From positions 3,162,001-3,226,000 of the forward strand of contig OZ244944.1 of the NCBI GenBank assembly GCA_965222335.1: 64,000 nt of DNA, read 5' to 3'. The translations under genes and the position numbers were made by a program. The first letter of the stretch is position 1. Each line of letters starts with the position of its first letter. Below the pieces are notes generated by a model. It had not been told where the DNA came from. It ran no database searches and saw only the letters and a list, made by a program, of their open reading frames with translations. Of the stretch, positions 1-8,354 are shown piece by piece. Origin of the DNA: G965222335 sp965222335. GTDB lineage: Bacteria; Pseudomonadota; Gammaproteobacteria; Pseudomonadales; Halieaceae.

Positions 1-1
1 G

Positions 2-2026
2 GATGGCCTGGCCCTGGTGCGACAGTCCCCCCTGGCGGGGCTCACAGCCGGCACCTTTGACGCCTGGCAGGCGCCGCAGGGCGAACTGCAGACCACCCTG
101 GACCTGCACCTGGACCTGGCGGGCAATTCCCCGGCGCAGGTGGATGTGCAGGCAGACCTGGCAAATGCCGAACTGCAGTTGATCCCCATGGGGCTGACTG
201 TCGAGGAGGTGCACGCCCGCGTGCACTACAACAGCGGCACCGGCTTCCGCGCCGACGAACTGCGCGGGGCGCTCTGGGGCCAGCCGCTCAGCGGTACTCT
301 GGCGCCGCTTCCCGGCGGCGGGCCCGAGAGCCTGGCCCTGGACCTGGAGGGCAGCCTGGTGGCCACTGCGATCGATGACTGGCTCGGTCTCGGGCAGAGC
401 GGGCTTGCCGACGGCAGTGCGCCGGCGACCGCGAGCATCCGGGTGCAGGCCGGGGTGCCGCCGCGCCTGACCGTGACCTCGGCTTTACAGGGCCTGGCCC
501 TGGACCTGCCGGCGCCCCTGCAGAAGCCGGCTGCCGAGACCTGGCCGCTGCGCCTGGGCCTGGAGCTGTCGGGGGACCGCCGCCAGCTGGACCTGGCCCT
601 GGGACGCCGCCTTGAGGGTGCCCTCCTGCTCGACGGGAACTGGACCCTGCGCGGCGGCAATCTCGCCCTGCAGGACCGGGTGAAGCCGCCCCGTGACGGC
701 GTGCTGCAGCTCAGCGGGCATGTCGCGCAGCTGTCGCCGGGGGCCTGGCAGGCGGCGCTCGCGCCCCTGTGGGAGCAGGAGCAGGGCCCGGCAGAGCGTC
801 CCCTGCTGCAGGTAGACGGGCTCCTGGTCGACAGTCTCGCCCTGGGTGCGCTGGACTTGCGCGCGGTGATGATCGATGCCCGTGAGGCAGATACGGGCTG
901 GTCCCTGGCGGCGGAGACCGACTGGCTGCAGGGGGAACTGCAGCTGGGTCCCGGGCTGGAACAGGGCACACTGCAGCTTGAGGTGCTGGATCTGGGCCGC
1001 ACGCCATCTGGAGCGGTCACTCCGGGTGCCAGCAGCCCGCCCTCGCTCCCCGATCTGGAGGTCAGCATTGCCCGCCTGCTGCACGAGGGGCGGGAGCTCG
1101 GACAGCTACAGTTCAGGCTCAGCAGTGACGGTGAGACGCTGCGCGCGGCTGATGTCACCGGGCGCCTGGCGGGTATGACCCTGGCGCCCGAGGCGCCGGC
1201 GCAGCTGACCTGGCGGGGAGGTGATCCCGCGCGCACGGCGGTGGCGGGTGCCCTGACTTTTTCCGACCTGGGCGCGGTGTTGCAGCGCCTCGACTATCAG
1301 CCCATCGTGGATACCGACAGTGGCCGCTTTGAACTCGCCCTGTCCTGGCCGGGGTCACCGCGGGATTTCAGCCTGGCCGCGACCACCGGTAATCTGTTAC
1401 TGGATATCGAGGAAGGGCGATTTCTGGATGCCCCGGCCACTACCTCCGGGACGCTACGCGTGGTGAGTATTTTCAATCTTGCGGAGATCGTGCAGCGCCT
1501 CAGTCTGAGCCATATGTTTGAGTCTGGCATCCCTTTCGATAGCATGGATGGCGAGCTTTATTTCCACGCGGGGACGGTAGAAGTGCCTGAGCTCGCGGTG
1601 CAGGGGGCCTCCAGCAGCTTTGCCTTCAATGCGGTCAGTCAGCTGGATAGCCGTGAATTGCAGGGTGAGTTGGTGGCGACCCTGCCGGTGGCCAACAACC
1701 TGCCCTGGGTGGCGGCGCTGGCGGGGGGGCTGCCGGTGGCGGCCGGCGTGTTCGTGGTGAGCAAGGTTTTCGAGAAACAGGTAAATCGTTTCTCCAGCGC
1801 GATCTACAGCATAGGTGGCACCTGGGACGATCCCGAGGTGAAGTTCAGTCGCATCTTCGATACCGGCGCAGCGCCGACCAGGGCGGCGCCGGCGCCAGAC
1901 CCCAACAATCCGCGGGACCCCAACTCAACGCCGGGAGTTCCTCCCGCGGGGGAGTCGGTTGTGGACCCCTTCGCGGCCCAGCCCGAGGACGCCGCCGCAG
2001 AAGTGGTCGGCCCGGATTCTCCCTAG
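2..2026 (+). CDS. yhdP: YhdP-family AsmA-like protein, 3' part (5' end outside window)
   Basis: The reading frame is open from the first bases of the window, so this is the C-terminal ~670 residues of a much longer protein. YhdP-family proteins are large AsmA-like envelope proteins, anchored in the inner membrane and spanning the periplasm, implicated in moving phospholipid to the outer membrane. Seen here: long stretches of alternating beta-type sequence with many Leu/Gly, then a conserved C-terminal block with the family-typical GGTWDDPEVKFSR near the end, followed by a Pro/Asp-rich tail of about 45 residues. Placement next to darP on the opposite strand matches the Pseudomonas arrangement. 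The first in-frame GTG (17) is not a real start. Family assignment is by recognition; the tail looks disordered. Confidence 0.82.
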   Translation, partial: DGLALVRQSPLAGLTAGTFDAWQAPQGELQTTLDLHLDLAGNSPAQVDVQADLANAELQLIPMGLTVEEVHARVHYNSGTGFRADELRGALWGQPLSGTLAPLPGGGPESLALDLEGSLVATAIDDWLGLGQSGLADGSAPATASIRVQAGVPPRLTVTSALQGLALDLPAPLQKPAAETWPLRLGLELSGDRRQLDLALGRRLEGALLLDGNWTLRGGNLALQDRVKPPRDGVLQLSGHVAQLSPGAWQAALAPLWEQEQGPAERPLLQVDGLLVDSLALGALDLRAVMIDAREADTGWSLAAETDWLQGELQLGPGLEQGTLQLEVLDLGRTPSGAVTPGASSPPSLPDLEVSIARLLHEGRELGQLQFRLSSDGETLRAADVTGRLAGMTLAPEAPAQLTWRGGDPARTAVAGALTFSDLGAVLQRLDYQPIVDTDSGRFELALSWPGSPRDFSLAATTGNLLLDIEEGRFLDAPATTSGTLRVVSIFNLAEIVQRLSLSHMFESGIPFDSMDGELYFHAGTVEVPELAVQGASSSFAFNAVSQLDSRELQGELVATLPVANNLPWVAALAGGLPVAAGVFVVSKVFEKQVNRFSSAIYSIGGTWDDPEVKFSRIFDTGAAPTRAAPAPDPNNPRDPNSTPGVPPAGESVVDPFAAQPEDAAAEVVGPDSP

Positions 2027-2034
2027 CAGCGCTG

Positions 2035-2556
2035 CTAGCTGCCCTCCCCGGGCCCCTGGAGTTCCCTCAGATAGCGAAACAGCTTGCGGCTGGCTGCTGG
2101 CGGCTTGCCGCGGGCAGCCTCGCGCTGGTGCTGCAACACCAGCTGACGCAGGTGCTGTCGATCCGCCGCCGGCCAGCGCGCCACGATCTCCTCGATACCC
2201 TTCAGCCCCTGTGCCAGGACCGCATCCCGCAACTCTTCCAGCTGGTGAAAGCGGTCGGCGTTCTCCCGCTGTTCGCGGTAGAGCGTGTCGAGGGCCGCCT
2301 CGATGGGTGCGGGGTCGATATTGCGCATCAGCTTGCCGATCAGCTGCAGGTGCCGGCGACGGGCACTGCGTGACTGGATATTGCGCGCCTCGGCGATAGC
2401 GGTGGCCAGCGCAGGGTCCTGCAGCGGTATCTGCTGCAACTGCTTGTCGCTCAGGCGCGTCAGGGTCTCCCCCAGCTCCTGCAGTGCCGTCATGCGGCGC
2501 TTGAGCTCGCTCTTGCTCGGGGCGTCGTCTGCGCTGTAGTCGTCTTCTTCAGGCAT
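2035..2556 (-). CDS. darP: DarP/YjgA family ribosome-associated protein
   Basis: A 173-residue highly charged alpha-helical protein of the DUF615/UPF0307 family; the E. coli member DarP acts in late 50S subunit assembly. The start is taken at the ATG at 2556, giving an N-terminus MPEEDDYSADD with an acidic tract before the conserved KSELKRRMTALQELGE block, the usual beginning of this family. An upstream in-frame ATG (2589) would add 11 residues that lie inside mgtE and do not look like the family. The start overlaps the mgtE stop by 8 bp, so it is probably translated from the mgtE transcript. It converges on yhdP with an 8-bp gap. Confidence 0.88.
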   Translation of the reverse strand: MPEEDDYSADDAPSKSELKRRMTALQELGETLTRLSDKQLQQIPLQDPALATAIAEARNIQSRSARRRHLQLIGKLMRNIDPAPIEAALDTLYREQRENADRFHQLEELRDAVLAQGLKGIEEIVARWPAADRQHLRQLVLQHQREAARGKPPAASRKLFRYLRELQGPGEGS

Positions 2557-3904
2557 AGAACCAGGTCGCCAGGCCCAGGAAAGAAACAAAGCCCACCACG
2601 TCAGTGACCGTGGTGAGCACCACGCCGCCCGCCAGCGCCGGATCGATATCCATGCGCTTGAGCAGCAGCGGCAGCACGGCCCCGACGAAGCCGGCGGTGA
2701 CCAGGTTGATGACCAGGGCGGCGGCGATGATCAGGCCGATATTCACATCATCAAACCACAGTGATGCCGCGACCGCTACAATCGCCGCCCACAGGACCCC
2801 ATTCAACAGACCCACCCCCAGCTCGCGGTTGATCAGCCAGGCCTGGTTCTTGTTGCTCACCTGGCCCAGGGCCATGCCGCGCACCAGCACTGTGAGGGTC
2901 TGGGTGCCGGCGATCCCGCCCATGGAGGCGACGATGGGCATCAGCACCGCAAGGGCGACGACTTTCTCGATGGTGCCCTGGAAGACATTGATCACCGCGG
3001 CGGCGAGGAAGGCGGTGATCAGGTTGATGCCGAGCCAGGTGGCCCTGCGGTAGGTGGTGCGGAACACCGGGGCAAAGGTATCCACGTCTTCGTCCAGGCC
3101 GCCCATGGAGGTCAGCGAGTGGTTGGCGTCCTCGCGGATCACGTCGACCACGTCATCGATGGTGATGCGCCCCAGCAGCTTGCCCTCTTCATCGACCACG
3201 GGGGCCGAGACCCAGTCATTGCGCTCGAACAGACGCGCGACCTCATCGTCCTGCATGTAGGCGGGGATGGGCTCGATGTCGGTGTCCATCATCTCCCGCA
3301 CCGAAGCGGAGGGGTCCGAGACCAGCAGGGTGCGCAGGGGCAGCAAACCGATAAACTGGTCATTGCGATTGACCACGATCAGGCTGTCGGTCATTGCCGG
3401 CAGCTCCTCGTGCCGGCGCAGATAGCGCAACACCACGTCCAGGGTCAGGCGGGCACGAATGGTGATCGTGTCCGTGTTCATCAGGCCGCCGGCGCTGTCA
3501 TCCGGGTACTGCAGCACCCGTTCCAGGCGCGCCCGGTCCTGGTGGTCCATGGCATTGAGGACTTCCCAGGTGACCCGGTCCGGCAGTTGCTGGAGGATGT
3601 CGGCGACGTCGTCGTCATCCAGGTGGCCGGTAATCTGGGCTACCTCGCTGGCGTCCATGTCGCTGAGGAAGTGCACCCGCAGCTCATCGCTGAGCTCGTT
3701 GATGATGTCGCCCTCGTTTTCGAGGTCGACCAGTTGCCAGAGGATATGCCGGAACTTGGGTGTCGACGACTCCAGCAGGTGCGCCACGTCCCCGGGCGGC
3801 AGATCGTTCAGCATCCGCCTGACGTCTGCGAGGGTGCCGTCATCCAGCGCCTGGGTCAGGCGGTCGATCTGCTGCTGGGTTTTGGGCGTCTTCGTCTCGG
3901 CCAT
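2549..3904 (-). CDS. mgtE: MgtE family magnesium channel
   Basis: A 451-residue MgtE-type Mg2+ channel. Domain order: N-terminal superhelical Mg-sensing domain (about residues 15-135), a CBS pair (about 140-265), a plug helix, then five hydrophobic membrane segments from about 285 to the end. The last part has DPALAGG..LTTVTD, corresponding to the conserved pore region whose Asp lines the ion path; family members more often have a Ser-Gly-Pro or Ser-Ser-Pro where this one has Gly-Gly-Val. GGAGGAG sits 5 nt before the ATG. It lies downstream of ptsO in the same direction with a gap of about 107 bp and overlaps darP, so magnesium transport may be co-expressed with the nitrogen PTS. The CBS pair probably closes the channel when Mg2+ is high, as in the family. 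Confidence 0.95.
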   Translation of the reverse strand: MAETKTPKTQQQIDRLTQALDDGTLADVRRMLNDLPPGDVAHLLESSTPKFRHILWQLVDLENEGDIINELSDELRVHFLSDMDASEVAQITGHLDDDDVADILQQLPDRVTWEVLNAMDHQDRARLERVLQYPDDSAGGLMNTDTITIRARLTLDVVLRYLRRHEELPAMTDSLIVVNRNDQFIGLLPLRTLLVSDPSASVREMMDTDIEPIPAYMQDDEVARLFERNDWVSAPVVDEEGKLLGRITIDDVVDVIREDANHSLTSMGGLDEDVDTFAPVFRTTYRRATWLGINLITAFLAAAVINVFQGTIEKVVALAVLMPIVASMGGIAGTQTLTVLVRGMALGQVSNKNQAWLINRELGVGLLNGVLWAAIVAVAASLWFDDVNIGLIIAAALVINLVTAGFVGAVLPLLLKRMDIDPALAGGVVLTTVTDVVGFVSFLGLATWFYA

Positions 3905-4011
3905 CAGACTCCTCCGGGGCGGGGAACGGCAGGTGTGCCGGCGCGAGTGATTATCCGGTAAAGGCGGTGCGACAACAACTTGGGGGTGGGGCTGGCGCCT
4001 TCGGGGAGGGC

Positions 4012-4281
4012 TTACTCTGCCTCGTCAAAGCGGTTGGCAATCAGGGTTTCGAGGGCATCGAGAGCTTCCTGCTCATCCTCGCCGTCGATATGCAGGTCCA
4101 GTACGGTGCCCTTGCCTGCCGCGAGCATCATCACCGACATGATGCTCTTGCCGTCGACCAGGTTGCCATCCCGCCCGGCTTGTATACGGCTGGAATAGCT
4201 CGCGGCACAGCCCACGAACTTGGCCGCCGCGCGCGCGTGCAGGCCGAGTTTATTGACAATGGTTACCTGGGTCTGGATCAC
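4012..4281 (-). CDS. ptsO: NPr, HPr-like phosphocarrier of the nitrogen PTS
   Basis: An 89-residue HPr-family protein that carries phosphate from EINtr to EIIANtr. The GTG start at 4281 overlaps the rapZ stop (GTGA, 4 bp). This start puts the phospho-acceptor His at residue 15 (GLHARAA) and the regulatory-site Ser at residue 46 (GKSIMS), exactly where HPr proteins have them, which settles the start although longer upstream frames exist. The C-terminal acidic helix (DGEDEQEALDALETLI) is typical. The rapZ-ptsO overlap indicates translational coupling. EINtr (ptsP) is not in this window. Confidence 0.95.
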   Translation of the reverse strand: MIQTQVTIVNKLGLHARAAAKFVGCAASYSSRIQAGRDGNLVDGKSIMSVMMLAAGKGTVLDLHIDGEDEQEALDALETLIANRFDEAE

Positions 4282-5135
4282 GCCTGCAGCTCTCTGTGCC
4301 TGAGGTGGACCTGGGGGTAGTGCTGGTGATAGTGCCGGTAGAGCCGGTTCGCGAGGTATACTGACCGATGTTGCCCACCGGTACAACCCACTGCGATGGT
4401 CATGTAACTGCGATTGCTCTGGGCATAGCGCGGCAGCCAGCGGTCCAGGTATTCGCACAGACTTGCGTACAGCTCGGCGGTCATGGGCTGGGCTTCCAGA
4501 AACTCCCGTACCGGTTCATCCAGACCGCTCAGCATGCGCAGTTCCTTGACCCAGTGGGGGTTGGGGAGCAGGCGCACATCGAATACCAGGTCGGCGTCCG
4601 CCGGCAGGCCGCGCTTGAAGCCGAAGGACTGGATCAATATGGACATGCTGCCGCTGCTGTCGCCCAGCAGGCGCTGGCGGATGGCGTCGCGCAGCTCGTA
4701 GATGGTGAGCTGGCTGGTATCGAGCACCAGGGAGGCCTCGCTGGCAATCGGCTCCAGCAACTCGCGCTCCCGGGCAATGGCCTCCGCCAGCGGCATGTTC
4801 TCCCCGCTCAAAGGGTGGCGGCGGCGGGTTTCGCTGAAACGCTTGATCAACGCCCCTTCCTGCGCGTCGAGGAACAGCACCTGGGTCTGCATGTGCGCGG
4901 GCAGTGACTCCAGGATGGTGTTGAAATTCTGCAGGTCCCGCCAGGCGTTGCGGGCGTCTATACACACGGCGACGCCGCGAAAGTGGGCGAACTCCGCGCG
5001 TGTGGTCTCCTCCACCAGGGAGGGCAGTAGCGCCACCGGCAGGTTGTCGATGCAGTAATAGCCTTCGTCTTCGAGCTGATGCAGGGCGGTACTTTTCCCC
5101 GAGCCTGAACGACCGCTGATGATTACCAGTTGCAT
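4278..5135 (-). CDS. rapZ: RapZ, RNase adapter / nucleotide-binding protein
   Basis: A 285-residue RapZ (YvcJ family) protein. In enterobacteria RapZ senses glucosamine-6-phosphate and delivers the sRNA GlmZ to RNase E; in other lineages its target is less certain. The P-loop GRSGSGKS is at residues 8-15, and the C-terminal RNA-binding/metabolite domain has the conserved GCTGGQHRSVYLANRL. It sits between ptsN (25-bp gap) and ptsO (4-bp overlap), the canonical order. Whether a GlmY/GlmZ-like sRNA exists in this organism cannot be judged from the window. Confidence 0.96.
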   Translation of the reverse strand: MQLVIISGRSGSGKSTALHQLEDEGYYCIDNLPVALLPSLVEETTRAEFAHFRGVAVCIDARNAWRDLQNFNTILESLPAHMQTQVLFLDAQEGALIKRFSETRRRHPLSGENMPLAEAIARERELLEPIASEASLVLDTSQLTIYELRDAIRQRLLGDSSGSMSILIQSFGFKRGLPADADLVFDVRLLPNPHWVKELRMLSGLDEPVREFLEAQPMTAELYASLCEYLDRWLPRYAQSNRSYMTIAVGCTGGQHRSVYLANRLYRHYHQHYPQVHLRHRELQA

Positions 5136-5160
5136 GATCTACCCATTATCCACAGTCGCC

Positions 5161-5625
5161 CTAATAGCTGTCTGCCCAGGTGGTGGCGACACGGTGCAGG
5201 CTGGTGGCATCGCCGGCCTCGCGCAGAGCTGCGCAGAAAGCCGACTGGCTGAACAGGCGTGCGATTTCCGCCAGGATATCCAGGTGCTGCTGTTGCGCCT
5301 CCCCCGGCACCAGCAGCACGAACAGGACGTCCACCGGCGCATTGTCAGGGGCGTCAAAGTCGATCGGTTCGTCCAGGGTAATCAGGCTGCCCAGGGGTGC
5401 CTGGCAGGTGTCTACCCGCGAGTGGGGAATGGCAATGCCGTTGCCCAGGCCAGTGCTGCCCAGCTTCTCGCGGGCAATCAGCTGGGTGAATACCTCGGTG
5501 TAGGGAAGTGTTTCCTGGTCATCGCTGATGAGTTTGGCGACGGTCTCGAACAGGCGTTTTTTACTGACCCCCTGCGCTTTGCAGAGCGTGCGAGCGGGGG
5601 TCAGGATGTCACTCAGGTTAGGCAT
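5161..5625 (-). CDS. ptsN: PTS EIIA-Ntr regulatory protein
   Basis: A 154-residue EIIA-Ntr of the fructose/mannitol EIIA fold, the terminal phospho-acceptor of the nitrogen PTS, which regulates potassium and envelope or nitrogen functions by protein contact rather than by sugar transport. The phosphorylatable His is residue 68 in NGIAIPHSRVD. No membrane EIIB or EIIC is fused or adjacent, as expected for a purely regulatory PTS. It lies 8 bp after hpf and 25 bp before rapZ. Confidence 0.95.
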   Translation of the reverse strand: MPNLSDILTPARTLCKAQGVSKKRLFETVAKLISDDQETLPYTEVFTQLIAREKLGSTGLGNGIAIPHSRVDTCQAPLGSLITLDEPIDFDAPDNAPVDVLFVLLVPGEAQQQHLDILAEIARLFSQSAFCAALREAGDATSLHRVATTWADSY

Positions 5626-5633
5626 ATTGGCAG

Positions 5634-5921
5634 TCAGTGACCTCGCGCCTTTTCTTTGTGCTTGATGAGCTGCCGGTCGAGCTTGTCTGCCAGCGCGTCG
5701 ATTGCCGCGTACATGTCCTCGGACTCCGCGGCGGCGAAAATGTCGGCGCCGGAAATATGCACCGTTGCTTCGGCTTTCTGGATCAGCTTTTCCACGATAA
5801 GGGTAACTTCGGTGTTGGTGATCTGGTCGAAATGTCGTTGCAGGCGTTCAAACTTGGTTTCCACGTATTCCCGCAGTGGCGGTGTGACGTCTACATGGTG
5901 ACCGCTGACATTCAGTTGCAT
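5634..5921 (-). CDS. hpf: Short ribosome hibernation promoting factor
   Basis: A 95-residue HPF/YfiA-family protein (beta-alpha-beta-beta-beta-alpha) that binds the 30S decoding region in stationary phase and promotes 100S dimers. It is the short form: it ends at about residue 95 with the basic tail KHKEKARGH and lacks the C-terminal dimerisation domain of long HPF. AAGGAG is 7 nt upstream of the ATG. It is downstream of rpoN across a 77-bp spacer that holds a hairpin with a short U-run, so its level may be set partly independently of rpoN. Confidence 0.95.
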   Translation of the reverse strand: MQLNVSGHHVDVTPPLREYVETKFERLQRHFDQITNTEVTLIVEKLIQKAEATVHISGADIFAAAESEDMYAAIDALADKLDRQLIKHKEKARGH

Positions 5922-5939
5922 AGCTGACTCCTTCTTCTG

Positions 5940-5973
5940 AAAAGCCCGACAGGGGCCCGGTGCCGGGCGGGCT
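5940..5973 (-). terminator. Possible weak terminator or attenuator hairpin between rpoN and hpf
   Basis: On the minus strand the RNA would form an AGCCCG/CGGGCT outer stem enclosing a second CCCGG/CCGGG pairing, followed by UUUUC. The stem is short and only four U residues follow, so it would be leaky at best. It lies just upstream of the hpf ribosome binding site. Confidence 0.35.
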
Positions 5974-5998
5974 GCATCTGCCCACCCGTTTTTTCATT

Positions 5999-7492
5999 CT
6001 AGACCAATCTCTTGCGCTCGTTTGAGGGGGGTATGTACAGCGTATCCCGGTACTTGGCCACGGTGCGTCGCGCCACCTGGATACCCTGCTCCTCCAGCAG
6101 TTGGGTGATCTTGCTGTCGCTCAGGGGCTTGCGTGGATTCTCTGCCGCTACCAGCTTCTTGATGAGTGCCCGGATTGCGGTAGAGGAGCATTCGCCGCCG
6201 CTTGTGGTGCCCACGTGACTGGAAAAAAAGTACTTGAGCTCGAAGATACCGCGGGGAGTGTGCATATATTTGCGAGTGGTGACCCGGGAAATGGTGGACT
6301 CATGCATGTCCACGTCCTCGGCGATGTCATGCAGTACCAGGGGTTTCATCGCCTCTTCGCCGTACTCCAGAAAGTTGCGCTGGTGCTCCACGATCTTGCT
6401 CGCCACTTTCATCAGCGTCTCATTGCGGCTCTGCAGGCTCTTGAGGAACCAGCGCGCTTCCTGCAGGTTGTCCTTCAAGAAAGTGTTATCGCTGCTGTTG
6501 TCCGCCCTTTTGATCAGGCTGGCATAGTCACTGTTGATGCGCAAGCGGGGTGCGATATCGGGGTTCAGCTCGACGCGCCAGCGGCCCTCGTGCTTGCGTA
6601 CAAACACGTCCGGCACCACGTACTCGGTGTCGTCAGCGCCGGCGGACTGTCCCGGGTTGGGATCCAGGCTGCGCAGCAGGGCCAGGGCATCGCTCAGCTG
6701 TGCCTCCGTCATCCGGGTGCGGCGCATGATCTGGCGATAGTCGCCACTGCCCAGCTGGCTCATGTGCCGGCTGACCAGCTGGCGCGCCTGCTCCAGCTGC
6801 GGGGTATCCGGGGGTAATTGACCCAGCTGCACCAGCAGGCACTCCTGCAGGTCCCGGGTGCAGACCCCGGCGGGCTCGAACTGCTGCAGGCAGTGCAGGA
6901 CCGCCACGACCTCGTCCATATCCACGTCCAGGTCCGCAGCCAGCATCTCGTGGATATCCTCGAGGGGGGTGCTCAGGCGGCCGCTGGCGTCGGTGGCGTC
7001 GATAATGGCGAGGGCGATCACACGGTCGACGTCCGACAGCCGGGTCAGGTTAAGCTGCCACCGCAGCTGCTCCTGCAGGGACTCGCTGTGGCTGTTGCGG
7101 TCGTCGTAGTCGGCGTCGCCGCCATCGTCGCTGGGAGGCGGCGGCGAGGAGGAAGAGGGCAGCAGATCGTCCCACTGGGTATCCACGGGGAGCTCATCGG
7201 GCATGGAAGTCTGCCACTCCTCACCGCTATTGGCTTCCCGTGTGGCCTGTTCGAGCTTTTCCAGGGGGCCGTCGCCGCTGGTGACCAGCGGGTCCTCCAG
7301 GCGCTGGTCGTTATCCTGCTGGGGGGCCTCGTTTTCTTCCTCTACCAGCTCCAGCAGGGGGTTGCTGTCCAGGGTCTGCTGGATTTCCTGCTGCAGGTCC
7401 AGGGTGCTTAGCTGCAGTAGCCGGATGGCCTGTTGCAGCTGTGGCGTCATGGTCAGCTGCTGCCCGATCTTGAGCTGTAGCGACTGCTTCAT
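5999..7492 (-). CDS. rpoN: RNA polymerase sigma-54 factor
   Basis: A 497-residue sigma-54. Region I (about 1-50) is Gln/Leu-rich (MKQSLQLKIGQQLTMTPQLQQAIRLLQ) and contacts activators. Region II (about 50-130) is long and acidic with several Asp/Glu/Pro-rich tracts. The core-binding domain follows, then a helix-turn-helix, then the RpoN box ARRTVAKYR at residues 474-482, which reads the -24 element. All parts needed for activity are visible. It lies between lptB (136-bp gap) and hpf, its usual location. Confidence 0.98.
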   Translation of the reverse strand: MKQSLQLKIGQQLTMTPQLQQAIRLLQLSTLDLQQEIQQTLDSNPLLELVEEENEAPQQDNDQRLEDPLVTSGDGPLEKLEQATREANSGEEWQTSMPDELPVDTQWDDLLPSSSSPPPPSDDGGDADYDDRNSHSESLQEQLRWQLNLTRLSDVDRVIALAIIDATDASGRLSTPLEDIHEMLAADLDVDMDEVVAVLHCLQQFEPAGVCTRDLQECLLVQLGQLPPDTPQLEQARQLVSRHMSQLGSGDYRQIMRRTRMTEAQLSDALALLRSLDPNPGQSAGADDTEYVVPDVFVRKHEGRWRVELNPDIAPRLRINSDYASLIKRADNSSDNTFLKDNLQEARWFLKSLQSRNETLMKVASKIVEHQRNFLEYGEEAMKPLVLHDIAEDVDMHESTISRVTTRKYMHTPRGIFELKYFFSSHVGTTSGGECSSTAIRALIKKLVAAENPRKPLSDSKITQLLEEQGIQVARRTVAKYRDTLYIPPSNERKRLV

Positions 7493-7557
7493 GCGGATAG
7501 TCTGTAAACGCTGGCTGCCACGGTTCTGCTTGCTGCTCTTATCGCTGCGGAAATTTG

Positions 7558-7587
7558 AGTTTAGCCCCGGGGCGGGCGTGAGAGCAA
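7558..7587 (-). promoter_or_regulatory. Candidate sigma-70 promoter for rpoN
   Basis: On the minus strand TTGCTC (7587-7582), an 18-nt spacer and TAAACT (7563-7558) lie in the lptB-rpoN gap, about 65 bp before the rpoN ATG. Both hexamers are moderate matches. It would let rpoN and the PTS-Ntr genes be transcribed apart from the lpt genes. Confidence 0.4.
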
Positions 7588-7628
7588 CTGATGGCGCGAA
7601 TATTGCTTGTCAGGGCGGGGCCTGCGAA

Positions 7629-8354
7629 TCACAGCCGGAACTGGTCTCCCAGGTAGACCCTGCGCACGTTTTCGTTGTCGAGGATCGCCGCGGTATCGCC
7701 CTCGGCGATGATGTGGCCCTCGCCGACAATGTAGGCATTCTCGCAGATATCCAGGGTGTCACGGACATTGTGGTCGGTAATCAGTACGCCAATACCGCGG
7801 TCCCGCAGCTGGCGGATGATCTGCTTGATGTCATTGACCGAGATCGGGTCCACCCCGGCAAAGGGCTCGTCCAGCAGGATAAAATCCGGCTCGGTGGCCA
7901 GGGCCCGGGCAATCTCGACCCGGCGCCGCTCGCCCCCGGACAGGGCCTGGCCCAGGCTGTCACGCAGGTGGTCGATGTGAAACTCCTGCAACAGCGCGCT
8001 GCAGCGCTGCTCCCGTGCTGCCCGGTCCAGGTCCGGACGGGTCTCGAGGATCGCGAGGATATTGTTGCCCACGCTCAGCTTGCGGAATACCGAGGCCTCC
8101 TGGGGCAGGTAGCCGATGCCCCGTCGGGCGCGCTCGTGCATGGGCAGGGGCGTGATGTCCTCGCCATTGAGCACAATCTGGCCCTGATCGGCGCGAATAA
8201 TGCCCACGATCATGTAGAAGCAGGTGGTTTTGCCGGCACCGTTGGGGCCCAGCAAGCCCACGATCTGGCCGCTCTCGAGGTGCAGGGAAACATCCTGCAC
8301 CACCTGTCGGCCGCGGTAGGCCTTGGCCAGGTTATTCGCCGTCAGTTGCGCCAT
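7629..8354 (-). CDS. lptB: LPS export ABC transporter ATP-binding protein LptB
   Basis: A 241-residue ABC ATPase that powers LPS extraction by LptB2FG. Walker A GPNGAGKTT, signature LSGGERRRVEIARAL and Walker B LLDEPFAGVDP are all intact. The start is taken at 8354 (MAQLTANNLAKAYRGR), matching the usual LptB N-terminus; an in-frame ATG at 8381 would add 9 residues and lacks a better ribosome binding site. The start lies inside the 3' end of lptA (23-bp overlap). The permease genes lptF and lptG are not in this window. Confidence 0.96.
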   Translation of the reverse strand: MAQLTANNLAKAYRGRQVVQDVSLHLESGQIVGLLGPNGAGKTTCFYMIVGIIRADQGQIVLNGEDITPLPMHERARRGIGYLPQEASVFRKLSVGNNILAILETRPDLDRAAREQRCSALLQEFHIDHLRDSLGQALSGGERRRVEIARALATEPDFILLDEPFAGVDPISVNDIKQIIRQLRDRGIGVLITDHNVRDTLDICENAYIVGEGHIIAEGDTAAILDNENVRRVYLGDQFRL

